A DNA stretch of 64,000 bases. Origin: Fasciolopsis buskii (taxonomy: Eukaryota > Platyhelminthes > Trematoda > Plagiorchiida > Fasciolidae). Shown here piece after piece: positions 37,268 to 49,200 of this stretch (position 1 is its first letter; every line of letters begins with the position of its first letter). The notes beneath the pieces are model-generated. The model had not been told where the DNA came from and did no database searches. It saw only the letters and a list, made by a program, of their open reading frames with translations. A program made the translations under genes and the position numbers. The stretch lies in NCBI GenBank assembly GCA_008360955.1, contig LUCM01007226.1, forward strand, positions 188,104 through 252,103, given 5' to 3'.

Positions 37268-37418
37268 ATGATCTCTAATTTTGTCAGGAGGCATCTTGAT
37301 CTTTCAGTTTACCTACTGTGCCTTATCTTGACTGCATTAATTTTTGAATTTGAGTTAATCGGTGCTAAAAGTTTTTCCGAGGACGATGAATTCGCAGAAT
37401 TTGCCGATCCGGATGACA
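37268..37418 (+). CDS. CCDC47: CCDC47 coding exon 1: signal peptide and first acidic block
   Basis: It encodes residues 1-50 plus one base of codon 51. A hydrophobic run (about residues 12-31, including YLLCLILTALIF) followed by GAKSF looks like a cleavable ER signal peptide. The mature start, SEDDEFAEFADPDD, parallels the acidic start of vertebrate CCDC47. The donor reads A|GTAAGC. An in-frame TAG lies nine codons upstream of the ATG, so no longer genomic start exists unless the 5' end is made by splicing. Confidence 0.9.
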
Positions 37419-40400
37419 GTAAGCCCCTGCAAATTTTCCGGCTGTAAAGGCAGTCATTTGTCACTCGTAATATATTTGTCGTGAATATGCCATTGGGGTG
37501 GAAAGTGAAAACCTGTGAATACCTGTCAGATGTGGTATCAACTGTTCAGTTTTCACGGTAGCTGGGCGAAACTGAAGGTGGTCTTGGTACTCGAACAGTC
37601 GCGTTTAGACTTTATTTTGCAGTAGCTAAATTTCGTCATGATGAAGTTCCCCTAAGACTGAAGCAATCCTAATAAGCTTTTACACTGATCCTAAGGTGAA
37701 CTGGTCACGAGCCACATGGTGATCCCGAAGCTGCAGTGTTTTAGTTGGAACAGCACGCATTCAGGTCTGATCTTACATGAACGTTTACTTCATTTTCATC
37801 TACTTAAGTAGAACGAATGGGCTGTGGTCCTTAAGAGTATCACAAAATGCCCGCAACTGCTCCCCACCCACATGCCTGCTGGTTGGCACGACCTCATCAA
37901 GTGCTCGTCGAGATCTCGCTTGCAGCCAGTCTATGCCCTCCCACTACTACAGTGAACTCTAGCATCGCATGGTTCTGCGTATGCACAACTAAAATTGCTG
38001 GAGATATGTGTGTCGTGCTTATCATAAATGTGCCCTTGTTCGAGTTGTATTGGTTGTGGATATGCATTCTGGAGCTTTTCGCGGAATGTTTTTCTTTTTA
38101 TAAGATGTTGACGATTCTCCTTATATCTACGTTACTTTTATCCTTCCAGTAGACTAACGGGAAATCCAGGAACAGTGCAAAACTGAGATTAAATACTCAC
38201 TGACTCTGCGGGTTCATATACATAAGGGAGGGTATTGTGGTTTTTCTTAAATATTCGTGTACGTACAATTGCCAGTTGCTAACGTTTGTCTGTGAGTAAA
38301 AGTTGACCATGTAACTTTAGTCGTCCGATCGGACAGTTCAAACAGACGTTTGGTGTCCCTTCCCTGTTTGCTAGTCGTCTTGGTAACAGCAGGTTTCTGT
38401 GAACTTTTGTGCAAGCGGAGCGAGACTGCTATCCACCGTAACAAATTCGAGTTGGAAGTCTGACTAACTTATTATCGTGTTTGTGTTACACAGCTTTTAC
38501 AGTTGATCTAACGGAACCAGCTGGATCCAGGCGCACTTCAAAAGCACCAAATCGGGAAAAGACTGACGAGGATGACGGTAAAAATCGGTCTCCTGCTGGT
38601 GGCGAAAGATCGACAGAAGCGGACGAAGATAGTATCACATCTCCCTTGAAGCCAAAACCTATTCAAGTTGAACAACCCAACGAAGATGCAGATTCCACGG
38701 TTGAGGTTTGTTTAGTGGTTTTAAATTTGGACGTAGGTTTCTTATGATCGTTCCTTGATTCTGCAATCGGTTACTAGTTTACTGGTGTGCAACCATCTCA
38801 TTAGTAATTCACAGCCCGTAGCCTAATGTCATGAGAGAGAATAGAGATTCATCGATTACATATCACGTCCCTTCCGCTTTCGGGGCAGATGTTCCATTGG
38901 CAAACCACTGTGAACGGGCTCTCGACATCGTCTTTTCGATGTGCGATACCTAAATAGGTTGTCCATCCCACATGATATCTGGTTTCTGGTATCATCTCAG
39001 AACGCCTAACTGGTAGTGTTCAAGCGATTAACATCGTGGCGTTTGGACAGGTCGAGGATTCGACTCCTACCGTCGGTCACTTTCTTGTTAGACACCCTTC
39101 TGTTGACCGCGATTTTTTCTGGAATACTATGCATTTGTCGTCCAATAAAAGGCGAAATTAGAATGGTTATTATAGATTAGTCAATAATTTTTGGGCTGTG
39201 CGGTGGTGTTCTCGGGACCCTTGGTTTTCTGGTGATTTAACCGATCACTTTCGTTGTCTTACTCGAAATTTATTTAGCTCTTCAACTTGCTACATTCCAG
39301 TTCACTACTCACTATAGCTCGCTTGATTCTGTCTCGAGTAGACGGTGCATTAGGTAGCAACTAAAACCAGAGTACGTGAACATAAAGTTAGTGATTTGAA
39401 AACCAAGCTAAACTAAATCAGTAACCTAGCTCATTCCTAAATTACCAGAACTATCTGACATGGGTCTTAAGAATCGCGTATCGCAGCTTACCTGGTGATG
39501 ACTAATAGTCTTCAGTTGGAAAAGCGAGAGGATGTCAAGTGGATTAATCGTCTGTCACCGAAACCATTATAAGCTTGAATCTCATCTTGGTGGTAGACGG
39601 CAGCTCGCTGTCCCCCAGCTCGTTACCACACCTAATTCTATGCCACTTAATGTTTCAGGTTTAAGGTTGCTGGTCTCCTCTCCCGATGTAGTGGGCGTCA
39701 CTTACTGTGCAACGCCCTTTCCACTGCACTCATGCTTCAATCATGTCATAAAGTGATCCTTAAAAGCACTCCGAATAGTTATCCGCCTGTTACCTCCCGG
39801 CTAGAGTTTAATCATATTGAGTTTTGGATGTCTACAACTACTTTATGCGTCAAATATGCATTAAAATAATAGGAATCTTTTTGTTGACGCTCAGTAAAAC
39901 AGGATTGCTAAGTATCGCCCAAACAGCACTAAAATCTAAATAAAAATCACTGTACAAAACATCAGGAACATTGCTGCGCTCCCAGGACGTGGTCAAGGAA
40001 TTACTTAGACTTCAAGAAGTTCGTCCTAATAGACGTTATTTCACGACGTAAACTTTGCGCGGAAGGCACTCCAGTCGACAAATAGCCGATAATGGTAAGT
40101 ATTAACAAATACTGCTCATACAAATTCGGTACCAGTCATTTCAAATAGAGGAACCTAGAAGTGTCATGTGTGCCGTAATTGTCAGTCATGGAATTGCTGT
40201 ACAGAGGTAATGACGTGAGTCGTCTTATTTACGTACAGTCCACCTCAGGTCAAGCAGATGAGCGTCACAGGTGGCCCGGTAAGCACCTAGGGAACCAACG
40301 GAATATCTGTTCTCAATGAATCACCGCAACTATGCCAAATTCGATTCATCTACCGAGTCGAATGTCAATGTTCACCGGCCTACGTAGACAGAACCGCAAA

Positions 40401-43145
40401 TTCGTTACCCTACTGAGTAATTAAATAAACCGGTGTATCTACAGAAGACTGGATGGCAATCCTAACCACGCAGCGTCATCAATAGATTAGAGATTAAAAA
40501 TTATTCACGCGCAACAATTCTGGACAAAACAGCATCTTAAGTTACGCATTCGTGGCCATCTGTGCAACTGAGATGACGGAACTCCTGGCTATTAACCACA
40601 ACGTTTCAAGTCTACCCAAGCCAAGAAGATGGTTAATTATGTTGATCATACTCTGGTGACCATTTCCCCTTCCTACTTTGTCGTTTTCTGTAAATGGGAA
40701 TTAGACTTGTCTGTAGCTTTGCTCTTTTGCATTTGCTTTTTCGGGGACTGCAGCACGCGCGTTGAAGACGCAGCGAAATTCTCCTGATCCGTTGTCTGAG
40801 TTGTATTTTGACCTTATTCCTATTCGTGGGGGGAAGTCGTCACTTTTGACTTACTTGATAACGTTCTTTACATTTTTCATCAGTTAAAAACAGTTTCCTA
40901 TTGTTATTTTAAATAAAACAGTCAGATGAATTCGAGGATACCGTGCCGAAGATTGAAGACGAGGAGTTCGAAGGATTACCGGCTTCTGATGGTCGTCAGT
41001 CGAAACCGCCTGCTTCTGGTAATACTGGGAAACCCAGTTTGAAAATTGCTAAGGTATTTTTGCCGTGGATTATGGATTTTCACCTGTAATCGAGCATTTT
41101 TTCACAAAATCATCCAACCTGTTCTTTTTAAGTCATTGAGTGCCGAAAAAATTTTTATCGCTAGGTTGACTTGCTAATTTGTTTTGTAGAATGCCACCAA
41201 GCACATTTTACCACAGTTAAGAACGGCTGTCTTATTCGGCTGTTTGGACCGGCTATCAGCAAAAACTGTCAGACGAGCTAAGAACTTCGACAAATAGCAA
41301 TGCAGATAACCACGGATTCAAGCAGACGGGCGGTGCATTTGTTTGCAGGTTTCGCCTTCGCTACTAAATCTGTTGTCCGCCGAAGACGCTGGATTTCTCA
41401 CGAGTTTCTGAAACCAATAAAGAAAAAGCAAGCTCCTGAACTGTAAGGATATATCGGCATTTGTAGCGTCAATTGATGATAAGACTTAAGAACATCTTGA
41501 ATGCCGATGGATTAAAATAACTGGAGAACGGGAGTATCAGCTGCTCCAGATAGTAGTCAACGCTTGTTTAAGCTTATGCGCAACGCTAGTGGGCAGCGAG
41601 CTTCAGTTAACGAAACGACATAGGATAGAAGTAGATAACCTGTTCTTAGTAAACAACAAAAACAATCGGTTCGCGGCGTACTTCAGGGATCAATGTAGCC
41701 TTCAGTGCGTCTGGACATCAGTAATTGCTAATCCTTGGAAGGTGTAACTTGATCTCGAGGTGAATCAGAAATAGAGTGGGAATTCCGAATATTGAAGCGA
41801 GGGAGATCGGACAGTTCAACGAACTTCCTTCAGTTCTTTTCAAACTGAGGAGGTACCTTGGTAAACGCACTTACCTCCTTGCTTTGTTTGGAACGAGAAG
41901 CGTATTCCCTTAACCTGAAGCGAGTCACTGATTTTACCCATCTTCAAGAAGGGAATGCACAGTGACCGTAACAGTCACCACTCAACAGTGATCAACGTTT
42001 TCAATTCGATAATGCCGGGTGTGTGATACCGATTTGCGAGAGTAAGGTCCTCGGGCTGCAAGTAGGATTTCGTCCATGTCGAGGCTGCGTCGACCGGATT
42101 TCCACTCTGCCGGTTACTTGAAGTGCGCTACACCTACACACCCATCGTCGCCCGACAGTGGTAGTTTTTCTGAACTTGAAAGGCACTGTCGACTCAGTCA
42201 ATTGAATGGTGCTATTCAGCGTTCTTCACTTGAAGAGCATGCCATATAAGTTCGTGAATCTGTGAGTGTTATGCTTGCATGCCTACGGCCACGTGAGGGC
42301 GTGACAAGCTATGAAGTTCATTCGAAACGACGAAGTGTTTGACAAAGATGTCTTATCTCCATTCTTGTTCAGCTTTGCCGATGAGATGATAGAGGATGCT
42401 TTAGTTCTTCGAGATGCAGGCATCGGAAACCTACTTTACTTTTACCTACTACAGGATATGGGAAAGGATATGCAGACTTGATGGAGGTTTCTGATCGCAG
42501 TTGCCCATTTTTGGCAGTTCGCACTAAGTTTTTTGGGGCTATCGATGGAGTTTTGTTTTTACTGGCGAGTGCCGTACACCGACTAATGTCTTCGGAAACA
42601 GCATCCCGCCGGGTTTTTAGTTGTCCCACTCGTCGGCGATGCCAGCCTGGACACAACTGGTAACAGGACAAGTTTGCTTAGAGTTTGGTCAGGTTTACGA
42701 AAGACTTGTCTAGATCACTGGAGTCGATGGAGTTGCATGCGCTCTGTAAGATGAGCTACCTTACAGCGATTTCGAATAGTTTCGTTGGAAATTTTGTGAC
42801 ACCAGCTTTCCTCCAAAATTGACCTAAGCATCTATTCGATGATGTCCTACGCTCCTAATGACCAGCTTTCACAGTCATACAACCGAACTGGTCGGACCGC
42901 ATTAAAAATCCTGGTTTTGTTTTCGGGACTGATCTTGTTCCACCTTCACAGTGTTGCGCAGTTGTAGAGACGCCGTTCGAGCTGTATCAGGGCGTCGTCT
43001 GATGCCATCTGTCATCTGTGGTAGGATGATGCAGCCGAGGTGCTTGTGGTCTGAGGTAACTTCTGCCGTCTGGCCATTTATTTTTTGGGCTCGTTTTTGT
43101 CACTGTCTGCTGTAAAGAACATTTTGGTTTTGGTGCAGTATCATC

Positions 43146-43202
<57 letters not shown>

Positions 43203-46200
43203 GTTCAACTTTGAACAGCAAGGCAAGCCTCACTGACCGCTGCCTTTTCTCCACAGTTACATGTTTCTATAAAACGAGTGAGTATGCATGGGGAACAGGG
43301 AGTAGATCTACACATGCTGAAGTCTAGCTGTACAGACGTACTTTCTCAATCATTCTGATTCAACAGCAATGAAAACACGATCGCCACTGTTCGCGGGTCA
43401 CTGCCATATCTTTCAGTGTCTCCAGCCAGCTGCTCGACGGGTCTTTCGTACCCCAAATAAGAAGATATGAGAGACGTACTCTACCTAAGTTCGTTTTGCA
43501 TCTCATTCCACGTTGCTACGCCATCTACCGATCTCCAAATGGGGAGCTCCATTAGACTCAGCGACACTCTTGCGAGATCCAGTGTCTTTGATGAACGCTA
43601 CGTCCAGGACCACAGGCGAAATCGGCTGCCAAATGCATAGACTGCTTAATTCAATACCACTGAGCGTCCACGGTGCTGCTCGTTGACGTTCTTAGTTTCT
43701 CGGATAGTTTCTGTTGATAGCTGTTGCGAACAGCCGAATCAGACGAACGTTCGACAGCCATTCGGGTTTGTGGCCTGCGTCGATGGCCATTCAGCTGCAG
43801 CAAAAATCGGATTAAAACTAACGCATGGTCCGAATCGACGTACATGGTCCAGTACGATCTACAGTTCTAGTTTCGAACCGCACCAACGGTAGCTTCCTGC
43901 TCTATATAGTCAATATGACTCAGACCATCTGCCCAATTTTGAGCGTCATGTTTCTGTGCGATGCAAACTGTGTCGGAAATTTGTGCTAGACAAAAACATT
44001 ATTGTCCGCACAAAATTGGAGACATCAATGAAAAGTGGATCCACTATCAGAGCTAAACACGCCTGTTGTCCAGACCTCATTAGAGTACGCGCATTGAAGA
44101 AACCGAGGTTCAGAGACTGACGAGGCTTGAGAACATGTGAGCTAACAGACTGAAAGCCACTTTCTGCACTGTTTGACAATGAACCGTTGCGAGTATCGGG
44201 CGTGTTATCAGTGGGTGGGGACATTTTGGGTAGGAATAGGGGGCAGAGATTTGACTGGAAGCAAGAGAGGCAGGATAAATAAGAAAAAAGCCTAAATCTC
44301 TAGACCAATTTCCGCTGCTTGAAAAATGATTAGACCCTTTCCGATCACCACAAAGGCTTCCGAAAATTTGAGATCCATAAGGTGACAATCTGTGGAAACT
44401 GGGACTTTTTGATAGCCATCCACTGCACGTGGCATAACGCGATCGGTTGCAAAGTTGAACAGCATTGGAGGCGACGGACACCCTTGATGCACTCCAGACT
44501 AGTTCGGATGGATAAAACACTTCACCGTGTTTTTGTTCCAGCATATTATGATCTTACCAGACAGACTAGTTTGGATAGAATGCCATCTACAAACATTACC
44601 TTTCACAATCCCTTGCGGTCTATTGAGTGGAACGCAACGTAAAAGTCATTAAAGGATGCGCCGGTGGGGCGTTTAAATTTGTATCGGTTTTCCTGGATCA
44701 TACGGAGGACAAGTATCTGGTCGATATAACCGTTTCCTGGGCGGAAGCCTCTGATTAAGCCTAGTGCTTACATGTATCGATGCAGCTAACCGATTCAGTA
44801 TAAGCTGGACAAAATGTTTCGCGACTACGTCTTACAGACTGACGCCTCTGTAGTTTCTGCATACTGTTGTTGCATCCTTTTTTGGGAAGTGGCTGCAAAA
44901 CCGAGGTGTTCCTGTCGGATCGATATTTTTCGGTTTCCCAGATCTACCGTGTTAGGGTATGAGTTGGCTGAATGATCACCGAAAGGTACGTCCTGTAGAT
45001 TGTCGTTGGGATTACGTTTTCATTTGAGGGCTTTCCAGACTTCAAACGGTGCTTCACATTAGTTATTTTCTCTGCTGACGGAGCGTCGCAGTTAGTGCCA
45101 TAAGAAGTAGCCGAAGTCGAAACTATATCTACCGGTTTATATGATGGGTGGTTAAACAGCTGGCTGGAATTTTCTGTCCATCGAGTTAGTTTAGAATCTG
45201 TTTCGGCGGTGACTACATCGGAAGAATTGTAAAACAGAACCTGGGTAGACTTCCGCTTACCAGCGAAAGATGTTTCCGAAGTGGTAAGCACTAGCTGCGG
45301 TTTCCATCCTGCTTGCTATTTCCTTTTATTAGTCGCGGCTATCTTTCTTTGTGGACCGTGTTGCCTCACGTATTGATATTCCAGGTAGCCAGATAAGCGG
45401 GCCTCTATAGTCACGGTAGAAAAACGGATAGCCTCTTCAGGTGTCCAGTTTTTGTAATGACATTTTATAGTTCGTGTTTTAGCCATTGCTTCCTGTTGTG
45501 CTGCGACTTCGGATTTACCACACAATAAATCAACCGAATCTCTCGTAGCGTCCAGTTTAGTGGGTGCGTCCAATGTAGTGGGTGCGTCTGTTGATAGGTG
45601 CCGCTCAATCTCCATCACTGAAGTTTATGTCTTCCCCCAGGATTAAAGACGTCCCCTGTTAACATCTCAGGGGAGTTGCCTCTATACAAGCCGCCAACCA
45701 AAGTCGGAGCTTTACAAATAGCAACACATGGTATAAGCCTCTCCTACTACCCGCCTCAGCACCGCGATGCGATCTGCAGTCCTCTGTCGGCGAAATCCAT
45801 TGAGACCAGGTTAACATGCAGTCCATTTGATCAGTTGTTCTGCTTTTGCTGGAAGACCGTGTCAGATGTTTTCTAAAGTGCCGGAACCCCGTGTTGGTTA
45901 TATAGACCCGGTTGGAATCGGAGAGGTTGGTGAGTCTGTTGCCATTTTCACAGCGCTGACTTAGGTCGAATTTTCCGAGAATGTGGAGTCTTGAGGCATA
46001 TTGCAAACCTCTCCCGGCATTCCAGTCGCCCGCTACGATTAGCATATTTCTTTTATGTTTGCGGTTTCTCACTGATGAAAGTTGTCGTAAAAATTTCTTC
46101 ATACCACTGATACTAGAGAATTGGGGGTTAGATCGCAACCCCGGTCAGGTTGACAAATTGGCGTACCACAGCGATTCTTGATTATATCGGTTGCCAAAAG

Positions 46201-49200
46201 AACAGCGGAACTGGCGCGGCGACTTAAAGCTGTTACTTCTAAATGTTGAGTCTTCTGGACCACTGATAAAACCAATAATGGTTGTCTGGAACTTTGATGT
46301 TATGACTGCCGGTGCCATCCAGTCTGACTTTGGATAGATGAGCAATATTCACTTTGTTGCCATGCGCTTGCGGCGACGACGTGATATTTCGCCAAAGTCT
46401 ACAGATCATGTGTATTGTGCAACAACACTATTCTATTGTATGATTGCGAGATGCAGAGTTTGCGAGCTGAAGATGTTCGTCGCTTGAAGGTTTTGATAAT
46501 CAGTATTTTCATGGGATTGGATGGAGCGATCACGTGGTCTGTGCAGATTAGGGATCAAGGATTGGCACTGGTTCTGAGAATATTCTATCGCAACATGTCA
46601 AAATTCGTACTTTGTTGCGTATGGCGAACGCTCGTACGCTGTACCGTGCCCCATTTTTCTTTCCTCATACACATTGGAAGAAGCTACGGGAACGTCAGCG
46701 AATGACATGGCAGCGTGGAACGAGAAAATGTACTTCAAATCTAGGTAGTTAGACTCCAGAATACTCAGCAACCGGCTGGATGGAGACTTAGAAGAATATG
46801 GAAGCAAATCATGAACAGTGGCGATTGTTTCAATTTTCTGCCGAATCAGAATGATAGAAAAGATATGCGTTTCTGCGGTTAGACTCCATTCGTTTTGCTG
46901 ACTGCTACTGTATTCTTTCCTCATATCTAAAGATCCACTTTCTTTTTACCTTGCATATCCATTCCTTCTATAGCAACGCGCAACTCTGGAGGAAAACCAG
47001 CGGACATTGCGACTTTCCTTGCCGTTTAGTGCTGGACGATGTTTAAGGATTCCTTAAAGAACTTTGTTTGTTTGGTTCACGCTTTATTTTACTGTCTTAG
47101 CAGATACGGAGGAGTCTTATGACTAACCTACTGCCAGATAAGGACCAGGTAGGCCAAGGGACAGCCACTTAAAACCGATTTTTCTCCTGTTCGAAAATAT
47201 CAAGAAGAAAAAGTAAAACTAAGAGCGAAATCCTCCTAAGTTCTGTTCAGGAGAGTAACTTCAATGCCAGCATCCCTGTTTAGTTGGTTGCCTATGTACT
47301 TCAGAAACCACTAGGAACAGGAGTACTTCGGGCTATAGAATCGAGCTTGTGGGAACATAATCCGTTGTAAGTGAAGTAGTTGTCATACAGTTGAGGCTTA
47401 GTCGAGGCAGAACAATTTGTTTTGCCTAGGGCAATTGGTCGGTTAACATTATTTGACGACGTTGTTGCGCACGCGGCTGTTGGAATCCGAGGCATCGGCT
47501 CAATCATGGTTTGAATTTTGGATGGAGTACTAGTCAACTGCCACATCTTCGGATTAAAGGAAACTGCTACATAAACACTGGTGCGACATTTTACTTTACC
47601 ACTGGAAACAGATTTTATGTTCTGCTGACTTGGCATTTGGCAGCATTGGAGCTTGAAGTTCACATCATGTTCCATTAAATGTATTATCAGGTATGGCTTC
47701 AATTAGTAACCGGTAACCGTTACTTTGTAAAAGTTTATCTCCCTATTCACTCGAAACTTCTGTTTCATATTCCTTCATTCTAAGGCCTGCGAAATAGATA
47801 AGACCAAACCTTTCTTTCATCAGTGATTCAAAAGATACTGTCTCGGGCAGATGGGTTACTCTGAGGCTGGGGAGAAGTGGATGAACAAAGTTTATAGATG
47901 AATTTCTGAAACTCTGAACTATCCGGAATACAACTCGATTTGCTAGTAAGAACATAGCCACAAAATTTGAGTTACATGAGCATCTTCATTTCTCACAGGT
48001 CCCTCATCATTTTTCGCGCTCGTGGGATACATATCACTTCGAAATACTGTTCATAGCAGTATTGATGGTCTACTTTACGAATTTCCTGTTTGGTCGATCC
48101 AAGAACACACAGTTAGCCACGTCGTGGTTTGCCGCTGTAAAGCCTGTGCTTACCGCGAACTTCTCAATGGTCGGTAAGTGTAGTGTGTTTTGTCAGTACA
48201 GGTTTTTCCCTGCTGTCCATCTATAACATGATTATGATTATTACAACGTGTTACGATAAGTTATTGCTGGGTAGATTTCCTATGATAGTACTTTGGGGTT
48301 TTCGAAGTGTTTGGTACTTTCGATTTCCATATGGTCAGATCATATTATTCTATTGGATCGGCAAACCCTCATGGATCGTTAGCGTAGCTGACCGGGGTGT
48401 TTAGCTTATGACTAAAGACGTTTCAGGGCTTTCGGGCTTGACACAATTAATAGAGGTGCCAAAATTTATTCAAGAAGGAAACAAATAACTACAGTAATTA
48501 TACAGAACGTTGTGAAACTTAGTCAAGATATCACTCCTTTTAAATCAATTTTCCTCATCGCTTTTGCTCATTTTGATAAAATATTACGACAGTGATTCAT
48601 CAGGCAATGCTGATGGTTAAATCAGACCATCAGACCACTATAGTTATTTCTATTAGTTTGTTAGGAATTATCAGCTACATCGCCAAATTCCAACTGAGGT
48701 TAAATCTTGAATTATGCGCAAGTATATATATATATATGATAGGTAGTTGGTGTTACTGACTATCAGCTGATCATCTACCAGAAGACTGCAGTTACGGTTT
48801 ACTGCGTGTCTTGAAGAGACACGTTGTACTTTCAAGGTCCAAAGCACACACTATATGGATGTCCCACTTGCCAAACAACCCAAAGCACATGGAGTTGTGT
48901 TTTATCACTCAACAAATGGTTTCGTCACCATACTGTCAACCGAAAATCTTTTCCTAGGTGTTCAACTTCACCGTAAGCAGCGCCAGACAATGTTCCATAG
49001 AAAATCCTCCATGACTAGGCTGAAATGAAACGGGAGAAGGGGTAAGCTTGTACTACACCGGAAACAGTCAAGGGTTACAAAATCCGGCGATTTTGTAAAA
49101 CTGAGGATGTTTTGGATCCAGTTTCCTAAAGACATCATAGTGGCCGTGTCATGGTCGGTGACCATTCTGGGGTTTTAGGTGCCGCAGATTTTAGTTCTGT

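Noticed and set aside
40985..41012. Hammerhead-ribozyme-like core (CTGATGG...CAGTCGAAAC)
   Set aside because: It lies inside CCDC47 coding exon 3, has G instead of the required A in CUGAUGA, and lacks clear outer stems. Best explained as coding sequence.
43085..43226. Poly-His and poly-Asp open frames
   Set aside because: These are translations of the (ATC)n microsatellite that forms the tail of an RTE copy.
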